DNA of 64,000 bases from positions 682,001 through 746,000 of the forward strand of contig LXWE01000002.1 in the NCBI GenBank assembly GCA_001660395.1, in the 5' to 3' direction. Below, piece after piece: positions 25,533 through 34,579 of this stretch; within the stretch, counting starts at the first letter, position 1; every line of letters starts with the position of its first letter. This stretch comes from Alteromonadaceae bacterium XY-R5. Its GTDB lineage: Bacteria > Pseudomonadota > Gammaproteobacteria > Enterobacterales > Alteromonadaceae. The translations under genes were made by a program, and so were the position numbers. Under the pieces are notes generated by a model. The model was not told the DNA's origin. It made no database searches and saw nothing but the letters and a program-made list of their open reading frames with translations.

Positions 25533-27665
25533 TTAGAAACTGGCGTTTAGTACCAGCTCAACACTGCGTTCTGCGCCCATCCAGCAATTTTGACTATCAT
25601 AACAGGCACCAACATAACGTTTATCCGTGAGGTTTGTGGCGGACAAAGTGAACTGATAAGTGTCATTTACACGATAGCGGGTTACCAGATCAAGCAAGGT
25701 ATAGGCAGGCACAGTATCTGTGTTGGTGGCGTCTAGCTGACTTTTACCAACATAACGCACCCCGCCACTGATTAACCATGCATCCAGCGGGTAGTAGCTT
25801 GCCCATACAGAAGCCTGTTGGTCAGCTACCCAGACTGGGCTTTTGCCAACCAGCTCGGGTTCGATCGGATTCTTGGTAATTTCCACATTCTGGTAGTTGT
25901 AATTTGCTTGTACCGACAGCGCCTGACTAACGTGCCAATCCATCGATATTTCAACGCCTTGTGATTCCACTTCGCCACGCTGGGTAGGCTCATACGTGGC
26001 ACTGCTGTAAAACACGGCATTTTGTTTGGTTAAATCAAACCAGGCCGCCGTCAGCGTCAAATCGTTTTGTTGATATTTGATCCCTGCTTCCCATTGCTGA
26101 GCGTTAGTGGGTTTAAAAGGTTGCCCCGTCCAACTGTTCAGATACAGATAAGGTTCGAATGATTCACTGTAGCTTAGATAGGGAGCCAGACCATTTTCCA
26201 ACTTATAGATGGCGGCAATACGTCCGGTCACACTGTGTTCATCTGATGTGACGCCGCTTGCGTAAGCATAACCGGCATAAACGTTATTGGCTTGATCATC
26301 ACCTGAAAAATCATCATAGCGGGCGCCAAGTAATACAGTCAGCGCCTGCCAGTGAATTTCATCCTGTAGGTAATAGCCAGTCTGCTCCTGTTCGATGCTG
26401 TGGTTTTCCGTGTAATAATCAATTGGCAGGTCTGATGCTGTGATGAGGTTGTAATCGGGCTGCGATAAATCAATGGATGGCGTATTTATCCCCAGGGTAT
26501 CTGCATAAGCAACAGAGGAATTGAGTGTTTGAAAATCCACGCCCATTAATAGCTTATGTTCAACACTCCCAACATGAAGGTCAAATGCTAATTGGTTGTC
26601 GACAACCAGACCATGAATGCTTTCATCTGTGGCATAGGCTGAACGAAGAAGCGTGACGCCATCGCTATCCAACCCATTGTTGTAAGTGTTTTTTTGTTGT
26701 GCATCTGCGTCGGTATAGCGCAGGTTTTGCATAAAACGCAGGTCGTTACTGAATTTGTGGTTGAGTTTATAGCCCAGCATCAATACATCCCTGGCAAAGC
26801 TTGCCCAGTTCTTATCGCCTGCGTAGGCGTCAGCGTCAAGTTTACCGTAGCTGGCCTGATACAGCGTTCCACTGGCTGGCAATGGCGTTGACGGAATCAT
26901 CTCCGGGTCATGCTGGTAGTAGGCATTGAGATTCAGACTTGTGTTATTACTGAGTTGCCAGGTGGCAGAAGGAGCGAAGGTATAGCGCTCTTCTTCCGTC
27001 GTTTGCTGCTGTCCGTCTTTTTTCCTCGCTAGCGCAACTAGCCGGTAATTTACATCGGTGCTTAGCTCACCTGTCGCATCTATGGCCAGTTCTTTTAAAC
27101 GATTACTGCCGAGACGCGCGCGCAGATCCAGCTGAGGCTGTGACTGGGGTTGTTTCGCTGTTTGGTTGATCATGCCACCGGGAGGCACCGCGCCATAAAG
27201 CACAGAGGTTGGGCCTTTCAGCACCTCAATGCTTTCAGTCGCCCAGGCATCGACCTGAGGCACCAGATTCCAGAGACGGTTATATTGCAGCGGCAGCCCG
27301 TTGTAGTAATTGTTGTAGCTGTCAAAACCGCGAATACTGTATTGATCAAAAATGGTGACAGTGGGGCGGCTTTCAGGGGTGACACCTGCGGTATAGCGTA
27401 ATGCCTCGTTAATGGATTCTACCTGACGCAGTTCAAGCAGGGATTGGTCGATAATGTCATAGCTCATGGGGCTGTCGATAGGAGCCAGCTCCGATTTGCT
27501 GCCGCTATTTCGATAAGCCTCACCGTATACCTGCACTCGTTCGACATTGTCTGTTGCTGAGAGATCGTTAGCGGGTGATTGAGCGTGGGCAAATGAGGAA
27601 ATCAATAATCCTGAAATTAACATGGCCAGCGCAGATGGCGCAGGCTGTGATGTTGCTGCTGTCAT
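25533..27665 (-). CDS. TonB-dependent siderophore receptor
   Basis: A 710-residue outer-membrane receptor with a signal peptide (cleavage after ISSFAHA), a plug domain (MSYDIIDQSLLELRQVESINEALRYTAGV; EVLKGPTSVLYGAVPPGGMINQTAKQP) and a 22-strand barrel ending in LVLNASF with a terminal Phe. The plug motif LYGAVPPGGMIN is characteristic of the FhuA/FoxA-type siderophore receptors (TIGR01783), which take up hydroxamate-type siderophores; the actual siderophore is unknown. A Fur-like box lies 21-42 bp upstream, and a PepSY protein and an AraC regulator flank it, making a complete iron locus. Expression is expected under iron limitation. Confidence 0.93.
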   Translation of the reverse strand: MTAATSQPAPSALAMLISGLLISSFAHAQSPANDLSATDNVERVQVYGEAYRNSGSKSELAPIDSPMSYDIIDQSLLELRQVESINEALRYTAGVTPESRPTVTIFDQYSIRGFDSYNNYYNGLPLQYNRLWNLVPQVDAWATESIEVLKGPTSVLYGAVPPGGMINQTAKQPQSQPQLDLRARLGSNRLKELAIDATGELSTDVNYRLVALARKKDGQQQTTEEERYTFAPSATWQLSNNTSLNLNAYYQHDPEMIPSTPLPASGTLYQASYGKLDADAYAGDKNWASFARDVLMLGYKLNHKFSNDLRFMQNLRYTDADAQQKNTYNNGLDSDGVTLLRSAYATDESIHGLVVDNQLAFDLHVGSVEHKLLMGVDFQTLNSSVAYADTLGINTPSIDLSQPDYNLITASDLPIDYYTENHSIEQEQTGYYLQDEIHWQALTVLLGARYDDFSGDDQANNVYAGYAYASGVTSDEHSVTGRIAAIYKLENGLAPYLSYSESFEPYLYLNSWTGQPFKPTNAQQWEAGIKYQQNDLTLTAAWFDLTKQNAVFYSSATYEPTQRGEVESQGVEISMDWHVSQALSVQANYNYQNVEITKNPIEPELVGKSPVWVADQQASVWASYYPLDAWLISGGVRYVGKSQLDATNTDTVPAYTLLDLVTRYRVNDTYQFTLSATNLTDKRYVGACYDSQNCWMGAERSVELVLNASF

Positions 27666-27685
27666 AGGTTTCCTGAATAGAGTTT

Positions 27686-27707
27686 GATAATAACAATAAT
27701 TCTTATT
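27686..27707 (-). promoter_or_regulatory. Fur-like box of the siderophore receptor
   Basis: Read on the minus strand, AATAAGAATTATTGTTATTA is close to the Fur 7-1-7 consensus (GATAATGATAATCATTATC). It lies directly upstream of the receptor start at 27665, where Fur-Fe(II) would repress. Confidence 0.75.
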
Positions 27708-27780
27708 TAGTTATTCTACTCAAGTTCAGTCGGATATTTTTGTCTGAGAGTGCAAAACAGCAAAAAATTAACTCAACACT

Positions 27781-28713
27781 TTATTGTTGGGCGATGTGTA
27801 ATGCTTTTCTGGCCGCCATAGGAGAGATGTCAAAATGTGCTTTGAACAGGCGACAAAAATGCGCCTGGGTTTTGAAGCCGCAATCAAGCGCGATGTCATA
27901 CAGGGACAGATGTTGCTTTTGTAAGGTGGTTAATTGCCTGAAAGCGTCAATTAGTCTGAGTTGATGCAAATAGCGCTGTGGGGTGAGTTTATTGTGAGAA
28001 AAGGCATTAAAGATACCACGACGCGACAAGCCCGATAGCTGAGTTAATTGGTCAATGTTGAAGCTTTCATTATGCATTTGTGCCTGCATCAGCCGACATA
28101 ATGCATCAAAGTTTGCATTGATATCCGCGCGCAACGGACTAAAACAGCTGCTCAGCGATTGGCTAAGTTGCCATTCGGCTTGCTGAATTTGTTTGATGGT
28201 GTGTTGCATGCAGGTATTAACGTCGAGGCATTGTTCAAGATGCTCAATGCAATGAGTGAGTTGTCGCTGTTTTAGCAAATCCAAACGCTGATACTGACCA
28301 TGCTTGGGTGCCATATGACCATGAATTTTCCATAATGAAATCGGCAGATTAATGCTAATTACCTGATACTCCTCGGCAAAATGAAAGGTAAAAGGTGTTG
28401 CGGCATGGATGAATAACACATCGCCCGGTTGTAAGCGATGGTAATGGCCGTTGTCGAACCAGTGGCCATGGCCTTTTTGTAACCAGATAACAGCACAGTA
28501 ATCATGGGGCAGGGTACGGGCAATGTCTTCGGTGCGTACTGATGTAAGCGGACTTGCCTGAAAGTGGGTGAGTGACATACGACAGGCTGGCGTTTCTGAA
28601 TAACGCTGAGGTGCTGGCAGATCCTGCATATACCTTTGCTGGGTTAAGGCAAACCAGGTTTGAATCACCTGACTGTTTCTGTCCAGCCAGGGACGCTTAG
28701 GATCTGCAATCAT
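27781..28713 (-). CDS. AraC-family regulator of the iron locus
   Basis: A 310-residue regulator: an N-terminal cupin-like sensing domain (YHRLQPGDVLFIHAATPFTF) and a C-terminal pair of helix-turn-helix motifs (NIDQLTQLSGLSRRGIFNAF; SLYDIALDCGFKTQAHFCRLFKAHF). Such regulators next to siderophore receptors commonly activate them on ligand binding (PchR-like). The start at ATG 28713 is chosen over TTG 28728, which has no ribosome-binding site; no close ribosome-binding site exists for either. It is on the same strand as the receptor and 115 bp upstream of it. The ligand is unknown, presumably the ferric siderophore. Confidence 0.85.
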   Translation of the reverse strand: MIADPKRPWLDRNSQVIQTWFALTQQRYMQDLPAPQRYSETPACRMSLTHFQASPLTSVRTEDIARTLPHDYCAVIWLQKGHGHWFDNGHYHRLQPGDVLFIHAATPFTFHFAEEYQVISINLPISLWKIHGHMAPKHGQYQRLDLLKQRQLTHCIEHLEQCLDVNTCMQHTIKQIQQAEWQLSQSLSSCFSPLRADINANFDALCRLMQAQMHNESFNIDQLTQLSGLSRRGIFNAFSHNKLTPQRYLHQLRLIDAFRQLTTLQKQHLSLYDIALDCGFKTQAHFCRLFKAHFDISPMAARKALHIAQQ

Positions 28714-28782
28714 AACACCCACACTCAATGATAATTGGTCTGCAAAACGAAGGATTATAATGGTTTATTAAAGAGAATACTG

Positions 28783-29781
28783 TTATGTAAAGAGTTCGTT
28801 TTGCACTTTTACCAGATAGGGGTCTAGGGCCTTTTTGTGTTCCCAGCTAACTGCTAGCGGCTGGGTATTTAGTTGATGGTCTTTTTCGACCACCATCACC
28901 CCGGTTTGACCATCAAGAGCAGCTTCTACGGCATAGGCTCCCATTTTGGTTGCCAGCATTCTGTCCTGGGACACAGGTGACCCTCCACGCTGAACATGGC
29001 CTAAAATCACTGGCCGGCATTCTAACCCTGTGCGTTGTTGTAACGTTTCGCTGAGGACGGCTGCGTTGCTGTGCCAGAGATTTTCAGTGATAACGATAAT
29101 GTGGCTACTGTTACCTCGTTCCTGTCGGGATTTATCCAGTTTAGCGATGATGTGTGCCAGTTCTTCTTCTTTATCTCTGCATAGTTCAGGCACGACCAAC
29201 TGGTCTGCTGCAGAAGCGACAGCTGCACTTAAACCGATAAATCCGGCATGACGGCCCATGACTTCAATGATGAAGATGCGTTCAAATGCATCGGCGGTAT
29301 CCCTGACTTTATCGATCGAACTTAATGCGGTTTCAATGGCGGTATAGTAGCCAATCGTTGCGTCTGTGCCGTTAATATCGTTATCTATGGTACCGGGCAG
29401 ACCAATGAGTTGTCCGTTCCAGAAACGCGCTAAGTGTTCTGCGCCCTTAAATGACCCATCCCCGCCTATCACCAGCAGGGCGTCTATTCCCAGGCTATCC
29501 AGATTTTTCGCTGCTAATTGCGCGGCTGTGTCTTTGGTAAATTCTAAACAACGGGCACTATGCAGTATCGTGCCGCCGCGCTGAATAATATTGTGAACAT
29601 CTGCCGGGCGGAGTGGTTTGTATTCCTGCTGCAGTAATCCGTTATAACCATGCCGGTAGCCAATCACTTCAATGCCAAAATGGTAGGCTGTGAGAACAAT
29701 CGCGCGAATACAGGCATTCATGCCGGGGGCATCACCGCCAGAGGTTAACAGGGCTATTTTGCGAAGTGTATGTTTGGACAT
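28783..29781 (-). CDS. pfkA: ATP-dependent 6-phosphofructokinase
   Basis: A 332-residue glycolytic enzyme converting fructose-6-phosphate and ATP to fructose-1,6-bisphosphate. Visible signatures are the ATP loop LLTSGGDAPGMN near residue 15, the GGDGSFKGA motif, the catalytic TIDND and the substrate-binding MGRHAGF. GGDGS with the Gly at the discriminating position fits an ATP rather than PPi enzyme. The length is slightly above the usual 320. It is a single gene with ATG 29781 after AAGGAT. Many marine gammaproteobacteria rely on the Entner-Doudoroff route, so its presence shows a capacity for glycolysis here. Confidence 0.96.
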   Translation of the reverse strand: MSKHTLRKIALLTSGGDAPGMNACIRAIVLTAYHFGIEVIGYRHGYNGLLQQEYKPLRPADVHNIIQRGGTILHSARCLEFTKDTAAQLAAKNLDSLGIDALLVIGGDGSFKGAEHLARFWNGQLIGLPGTIDNDINGTDATIGYYTAIETALSSIDKVRDTADAFERIFIIEVMGRHAGFIGLSAAVASAADQLVVPELCRDKEEELAHIIAKLDKSRQERGNSSHIIVITENLWHSNAAVLSETLQQRTGLECRPVILGHVQRGGSPVSQDRMLATKMGAYAVEAALDGQTGVMVVEKDHQLNTQPLAVSWEHKKALDPYLVKVQNELFT

Positions 29782-29943
29782 ATGGAAAATCCTTATCTTC
29801 AGACGTTGACAAAGATTGCAACGATTTTGGTCTTTAGTCTACGACGACAATTCGTTATAAAAGTTGTTTTGAAGCAATTACTTGTCATGTCATTCTGGGA
29901 TGACGATTGAGTGTAGCGCGAAATTGGGGCAGGGAGCTGAAAA

Positions 29944-30777
29944 ATGAGAATAAGGCTGTTGTTGGGGATTGCACTGTTATGTTTGTGTAGCTGCAGCTCA
30001 AAGTTTGGATACAACAATCTGGATTGGTTGGTGCATTGGTATCTGGACGACTATGTCGAGCTGAACGCGCAGCAGTTAAAGGATTTTGACCAACGCTTTG
30101 TGGCCTTGCACAAATGGCATCGACAGTCTGAGCTGCGTCAGTATCGCGCCCAGCTGGTTTCCTTGTCTGCGAAGTTGGAGCAAGGTCCTTTAAGTGAACA
30201 GCAGTGGTTAGATGAGTTTTCACAAACGGAACTGCATTGGCTGCGTTTTCGCGACAAGATTGTCCCGGAATTGATGACGATGGCACCAGAATTAACCGAT
30301 AAGCAAATTGAAAGTTTGTTTACAAAACTTGCGGAAAATGAAGCGGAAAGACTGGAAGAGCGGGAAGAAAACCCGCAAAAACGATTAAAAAAGGCCACAG
30401 AAGGCACGATAGACGATATTGAAGAATGGACGGGGCACTTAAACACTGTGCAAAAATCCCTCATTCGTGACGCGATTCCCGAATTTAAAGGTGCGTTTGA
30501 AGCAGGATTAACGTATCGTCGTAACTTACAGCAAGCCGCAAAGGGGTTGTTGGAACAACGTCAGGATCCTGCCGCCATGAATCAACTCCAGACGTTGCTA
30601 CTTGCGCCGGAAGCGCAGTTTGGACAGGACGTCATGTCGATTCGACAATACAACCGACAGCAATATGCAGCGCTTTACGCACGCCTGAATCGTTCCCTTA
30701 GCGATAAACAAAAGCGCCACGTACAGAAAGAATTGCAACAGCTGATCGAGGATTTAACTGACTTATTGGAACAATAG
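29944..30777 (+). CDS. DUF6279-family lipoprotein
   Basis: A 277-residue lipoprotein with a signal peptide and lipobox LCSC, the lipidated residue being Cys17. The body is almost entirely alpha-helical with heptad-like stretches, and contains GYNNLDWLVHWYLDDYVELNAQQLKDFDQRF, the DUF6279 N-terminal hallmark. The role is unknown; there is a high content of Gln, Glu and Lys. The ATG at 29944 comes after GGGAGCTG. The next gene starts at the base after its stop (TAG-ATG), so the two are probably cotranscribed. Confidence 0.8.
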   Translation: MRIRLLLGIALLCLCSCSSKFGYNNLDWLVHWYLDDYVELNAQQLKDFDQRFVALHKWHRQSELRQYRAQLVSLSAKLEQGPLSEQQWLDEFSQTELHWLRFRDKIVPELMTMAPELTDKQIESLFTKLAENEAERLEEREENPQKRLKKATEGTIDDIEEWTGHLNTVQKSLIRDAIPEFKGAFEAGLTYRRNLQQAAKGLLEQRQDPAAMNQLQTLLLAPEAQFGQDVMSIRQYNRQQYAALYARLNRSLSDKQKRHVQKELQQLIEDLTDLLEQ

Positions 30778-31698
30778 ATGTCGCCAGCATTACGCCATTG
30801 GTATGGCTTTGGTTTGTCTCTTATTACTGCCCTGATGTGGGGGATGTTACCCGTCTTTCTTAAAATTTGTTTGCAAGCGACAGATGCCATCACGATAACC
30901 TGGTATCGCTTTACGTTTGCCGCAATTTTTGTATTTTTCATCTTAGCAAAAAAACGTGCGTTACCTGCTTTTCGTCAGTTGAGCGGACGAACCTGGTTGT
31001 TCTTACTGTTGGCCACTCTGGGGCTGGTGGGGAATTACGTTGGATATGTTGAAGGTCTGCACTATTTGACACCTGAAGCGGCACAAGTGTTAATCCAGTT
31101 AGCGCCGTTTCTGTTAATGTTGGGTGGGATCGTGTTTTATAAAGAGCGTTTTACCCGAATGGAAATGCTTGGTGCGCTGGTGTTACTAGTTGGGATGCTG
31201 ACCTTCTTTAACCACAAATTACTGACCCTGGTCTCTGCATTTTCAGAGTTTGGCTGGGGTGTTTTTCTGGTGTCGATGGCCGCTGTTGTCTGGGCCGGCT
31301 ACGCCTTGCTGCAAAAGGTACTGATGCGCAGTCTGACGGCAAAACAGCTGACGTTCATGTTGTATCTCATGGGAGCGTTGCTTTTGGCGCCGCTGGCGCA
31401 TACGTTGGATGCAGGGAGTATGACTCTTTGGCAAGGTCTGGCGTTGCTATTTTGCTGTTTTAATACCGTTATTGGTTATGGCTGCTTTACCGAAGCTATG
31501 CAGGTTTGGCAGGCGGCTAAAGTTAGTGCGGTGATTGCATTGGCGCCCGTATTTACCATTATCACCATGGAAATCAGTATGTGGATTGCTCCTGAGTATT
31601 TCCCATCCAGTGATTTAAATGCGCTGGCCTATACCGGCGCGTTGATCGTGGTGATTGGGTCTATCATGGCAGCTTTAGGTAAACCACATCAGGAATAA
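30778..31698 (+). CDS. EamA/DMT-family transporter
   Basis: A 306-residue inner-membrane protein with about ten helices, two EamA repeats (first from GFGLSLITALMWGMLPVFLKICL, second from VSMAAVVWAGYALLQKVLMRSL), and charged ends as expected for this family of metabolite exporters. Its ATG immediately follows the stop of the lipoprotein gene. Substrate unknown. A strong hairpin follows its stop, so the lipoprotein/EamA pair is a two-gene operon. Unlike the other EamA gene in the window (21696-22616), it has no specific neighbour to hint at function. Confidence 0.87.
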   Translation: MSPALRHWYGFGLSLITALMWGMLPVFLKICLQATDAITITWYRFTFAAIFVFFILAKKRALPAFRQLSGRTWLFLLLATLGLVGNYVGYVEGLHYLTPEAAQVLIQLAPFLLMLGGIVFYKERFTRMEMLGALVLLVGMLTFFNHKLLTLVSAFSEFGWGVFLVSMAAVVWAGYALLQKVLMRSLTAKQLTFMLYLMGALLLAPLAHTLDAGSMTLWQGLALLFCCFNTVIGYGCFTEAMQVWQAAKVSAVIALAPVFTIITMEISMWIAPEYFPSSDLNALAYTGALIVVIGSIMAALGKPHQE

Positions 31699-31728
31699 TT
31701 TTTATTTAATCTTCGTTAATCTTGATGA

Positions 31729-31755
31729 GAAAGGGGCATGAACATGCCCCTTTCT
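31729..31755 (+). terminator. Terminator after the lipoprotein/EamA pair
   Basis: GAAAGGGGCATG-AA-CATGCCCCTTTC is a long stem of about 12 bp with a short T-rich end, 30 nt after the EamA stop. Confidence 0.8.
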
Positions 31756-31980
31756 AGTATTTTCATCCAATGGTTGTGCAAAAAATTTCCTTAAACACGT
31801 GTTTGATCGTCTCAAAAATATAACTTTGCTGTAAAAAAACGGTAAAAAGTAGGGATATTTTAGGGAAATGCTTATAAATCTCTTGCTATCTGATTTATTG
31901 TCCGCTTATATGAATACTGAACACGTCAAAACAAACCTGCTTGCGTTGCGCTGTAGCAAGCTTATTGCAAGGAGATAGCA

Positions 31981-32286
31981 ATGAGAAAAGAGTGGGAATT
32001 TGTTGTAAATGGTCACCAGGTCAAAGTAGTTAAAACCTGGACAAGCGGTGCTAAGCTGTTTGTGGATGACATCAATGTGGATGCGGATGCCTCGCTTCTG
32101 TCTTTCGGTAAAACCCCTCTGCTAAAAGCGTCGTTAGGGGAAGATAAACTGGAAATCTATCTTTCGTCAGATCTTGCGCAGGTTATGCTGGATGCGTACG
32201 TTATCGGCAGCGATCATGGTAGAAAGAAAGTGTTCTCAAGTACGCCGGCGAAAGCTCCGCGTCGATTCCATCGACAGATGGTGTAA
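31981..32286 (+). CDS. Uncharacterised small basic-ended protein
   Basis: A 101-residue cytoplasmic protein I do not recognise. Its first 75 residues are rich in beta-forming residues (EWEFVVNGHQVKVVKTW, AKLFVDDINVD, DKLEIYLSSD) and its last 25 are basic (HGRKKVFSS, APRRFHRQMV). There is no signal peptide or membrane segment. It is a monocistronic gene, with ATG 31981 after AAGGAGATAGC and an intrinsic terminator just after. The leader contains a small stem that holds the ribosome-binding site in its loop. Codon use looks like that of its neighbours. Confidence 0.75.
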   Translation: MRKEWEFVVNGHQVKVVKTWTSGAKLFVDDINVDADASLLSFGKTPLLKASLGEDKLEIYLSSDLAQVMLDAYVIGSDHGRKKVFSSTPAKAPRRFHRQMV

Positions 32287-32293
32287 CCGAGGA

Positions 32294-32323
32294 CAAAAAA
32301 GCAGGCTAGAGCCTGCTTTTTAG
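32294..32323 (+). terminator. Intrinsic terminator after the small orphan gene
   Basis: AAAAGCAGGCT-AG-AGCCTGCTTTT followed by TAGTTTT, 9 nt after the stop at 32286. Confidence 0.9.
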
Positions 32324-32346
32324 TTTTAATAACACCGAAATTGCGG

Positions 32347-33627
32347 TTATCTGGTCTGACTATGCTCGATACTTTTACGGATCAGTGGCGAAATAGTGGT
32401 GCCTTGCACAATGATAGAAAAGATCACCACAATATAAGTAATCAGAACTATCAGGTTGTGTAAATCTACACCATTAATTACCACTGTATTTTGTGGCACA
32501 GAGGCCGCCATCGCCAGTGCCAGGCCTCCACGCAAACCACCCCAGGTTAGGATGCGAACAGAGTTTTTGTCGTAACTGCGATAACGTTTAAAGATCAGGT
32601 AAGGCGCACCAACACTGATAAAGCGAGAAAACAGTACCAAGGGTACCATTAATGCACCCGCCATTAGTAACGAGCCACTTAATGGCATGTTCACCAGAAT
32701 CAAACCGATCAACAGGAATAACAGGGCATTCAGCACAGTATCTGTCGCGTGCCAGAAGTGTTTAATAAACAGGGTGTCATCTACACCTGTTTTGGCGGAT
32801 GCAGCAGGGCGGGTAACGTTACCTAGAATGATCCCGGCGGTGACCATGGCGAGTGCGCCGGAAACATGCATGAGGTTCGCACTGGCAAAGCCTGCTGTAG
32901 GAATCGTCAGGGTAACCAATAAGCGCAGGTTGACATCTTTACAATGCAATACCAGCCAATGACCAATACCTGCCAGCACCAGGCCGAATAAAATGCCGCC
33001 CATTGATTCTTTTAAGAACAACTCAGCGACACTGGTAAAGGTGGGTTCAGTACCAAAAAATGCGACCGAATAAAGAGTGGAAAAAATTACCAGTCCCACG
33101 CCATCGTTAAATAGTGACTCACCTTCGACCTGAACCGAGATACCTTCTGGGGCTTTCATTTGTTTGATGATAGCTAACACTGCAATTGGGTCGGTCGGAC
33201 TAATCAGGGCACCGAATAACATGCAGTAAATTAAAGGGATTTGCCAACCCATGGCACCCAGTAACCAATAGCTTAAATATCCGACAATAATAGTGGAAGC
33301 GAGTGTTGAGAACAGCACCAGAATCGTTATTTCCCAGCGTTGTTTGCGCAACGCCATTAAATCAATTTCGAGTGCTCCCGCATATAACAGGAAACCAAGC
33401 ATGCCGTTAAGGAGTAACTGGTTAAAGTTAATTTCACCGAGAATATGGGTGATGGTCATGGCCCAACTGTCACCCAGAGACGAAACTCCCAGGATAAGTA
33501 GCAATGAAAGTAAAACCGAGCCTGTTGTAATGGCTACTGTGGTTTGCAAGTGAAGGACATATTGGTTTGCGAAGCAGATTAAAACTGCCAGCGCAGAGAG
33601 GAAACAAAATAGATACCAGGCATTCAT
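32347..33627 (-). CDS. CPA1-type Na+(K+)/H+ antiporter
   Basis: A 426-residue inner-membrane antiporter with about twelve helices of the NhaP/CPA1 family. The ND-type ion site is in the ALISPTDPIAVLAIIKQMKAPEG segment (the PTDP motif), and LNALLFLLIGLILVNMPL and WGGLRGGLALAMA (with the conserved Arg) are hallmarks of the fold. It exchanges Na+, Li+ or K+ for protons and suits life in salt water. It is a single gene, divergent from the glutathione peroxidase gene by 354 bp and convergent with the small orphan gene. Ion preference cannot be determined. Confidence 0.9.
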   Translation of the reverse strand: MNAWYLFCFLSALAVLICFANQYVLHLQTTVAITTGSVLLSLLLILGVSSLGDSWAMTITHILGEINFNQLLLNGMLGFLLYAGALEIDLMALRKQRWEITILVLFSTLASTIIVGYLSYWLLGAMGWQIPLIYCMLFGALISPTDPIAVLAIIKQMKAPEGISVQVEGESLFNDGVGLVIFSTLYSVAFFGTEPTFTSVAELFLKESMGGILFGLVLAGIGHWLVLHCKDVNLRLLVTLTIPTAGFASANLMHVSGALAMVTAGIILGNVTRPAASAKTGVDDTLFIKHFWHATDTVLNALLFLLIGLILVNMPLSGSLLMAGALMVPLVLFSRFISVGAPYLIFKRYRSYDKNSVRILTWGGLRGGLALAMAASVPQNTVVINGVDLHNLIVLITYIVVIFSIIVQGTTISPLIRKSIEHSQTR

Positions 33628-33981
33628 GTAGATTCGGTCCGAAATACTGCACGTTTAGACTAAGGCGAGGTGCTCAAAAGACCCATTGGACTAGAGCGGC
33701 GGCATTCTATCACATTGATAGAATTTGCATATCAGTAAATAAATAGCAAAATTGAGCACGATCAATGCGACAACCATTCGGTTTGTTTGCATGGTTGCTT
33801 GGGGTAAGTCAGTAACGTCTTAGCGTATTTTGGGCTTATCGTCGTTACCTATTTTTTTGTGGCGTTTGCTTGATGATGAACACTTTTATCTGCAATAGAG
33901 ATATGGGAAAGTAAGTTCAGAATGCATGATTAGCGTTGATTGGGCGCCTCCCAATTTCTCACAATTCTACTGGAGACATAG
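33628..33981. other. 354-bp intergenic region upstream of antiporter and glutathione peroxidase
   Basis: No gene seen. It contains a perfect 9-bp inverted repeat with a 3-bp spacer, ATTCTATCA-CAT-TGATAGAAT (33704-33724), about 80 bp from the antiporter start. The CTAT-N7-ATAG core resembles the inner pair of an OxyR site, but the flanking half-sites are poor. Confidence 0.4.
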
Positions 33982-34530
33982 ATGTCTGAACTTACTCAAA
34001 TTCCCTTTACGTTAATGAATGGCGAAACGGCCAGCCTGGCTGATTATAGTGGCAAGGTGGTGTTGCTGGTAAATGTTGCTTCGGCCTGTGGTTTAACGCC
34101 TCAATACGAAAGTCTGGAAGCATTGAACAAAGAATACAGTGGCAAAGGGGTGACAGTGTTGGGCTTTCCGGCAAACAATTTTGCCGGACAGGAGCCGGGT
34201 AGCGATGACGAAATTATGCAGTTCTGTACCGGAACCTTTGGCGTATCTTTCCCTATGGCGAAGAAGATTTCAGTCAGCGGCGATGATATCCATCCTTTAT
34301 ATGCTGAATTGTTGGCGTTACATCCTGCCAAAGTCAGAAATACCGACAGTAAGCTTGAAGCGATTCTGACGGAAAAAAATCTGGGGCCCGCAAAGGACAC
34401 AGATGTGATGTGGAACTTTGAAAAATTCTTGATTGGTAAAGACGGTACTGTTGCTGCGCGTTTTGCACCAGATATTGCCGCTGATGATAGCCGGATTTTG
34501 GCAGCTATTGACCAGGAACTGGCGAAATAG
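33982..34530 (+). CDS. Glutathione peroxidase (BtuE-like)
   Basis: A 182-residue thiol peroxidase that reduces hydrogen peroxide and lipid hydroperoxides, using thioredoxin or glutathione. The peroxidatic residue is Cys36 in NVASACGLTPQY (a cysteine, not selenocysteine), with Gln70 in NFAGQEPG and Trp144 in VMWNFEKFLIGKDG completing the catalytic set. It is cytoplasmic with no signal peptide. The ATG at 33982 follows TGGAGACATAG. A dyad with an OxyR-like core lies 258-278 bp upstream but nearer the antiporter, so oxidative control of this gene is not shown. It is single and faces the yebG gene. Confidence 0.95.
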   Translation: MSELTQIPFTLMNGETASLADYSGKVVLLVNVASACGLTPQYESLEALNKEYSGKGVTVLGFPANNFAGQEPGSDDEIMQFCTGTFGVSFPMAKKISVSGDDIHPLYAELLALHPAKVRNTDSKLEAILTEKNLGPAKDTDVMWNFEKFLIGKDGTVAARFAPDIAADDSRILAAIDQELAK

Positions 34531-34540
34531 TCAGTCATGG

Positions 34541-34560
34541 AAGGGGGAGTTTTCCCCCTT
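34541..34560. terminator. Stem after glutathione peroxidase
   Basis: AAGGGGGA-GTTT-TCCCCCTT is a strong hairpin 11 nt after the stop; no T tract follows on either strand beyond AATT. A likely but imperfect terminator for the peroxidase gene and possibly for yebG on the other strand. Confidence 0.55.
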
Positions 34561-34579
34561 AATTCCAGAGTAAAGAAAT

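Noticed and set aside
28783-29781. Pyrophosphate-dependent phosphofructokinase
   Set aside because: GGDGS-type nucleotide loop fits the ATP-dependent form rather than the PPi form.
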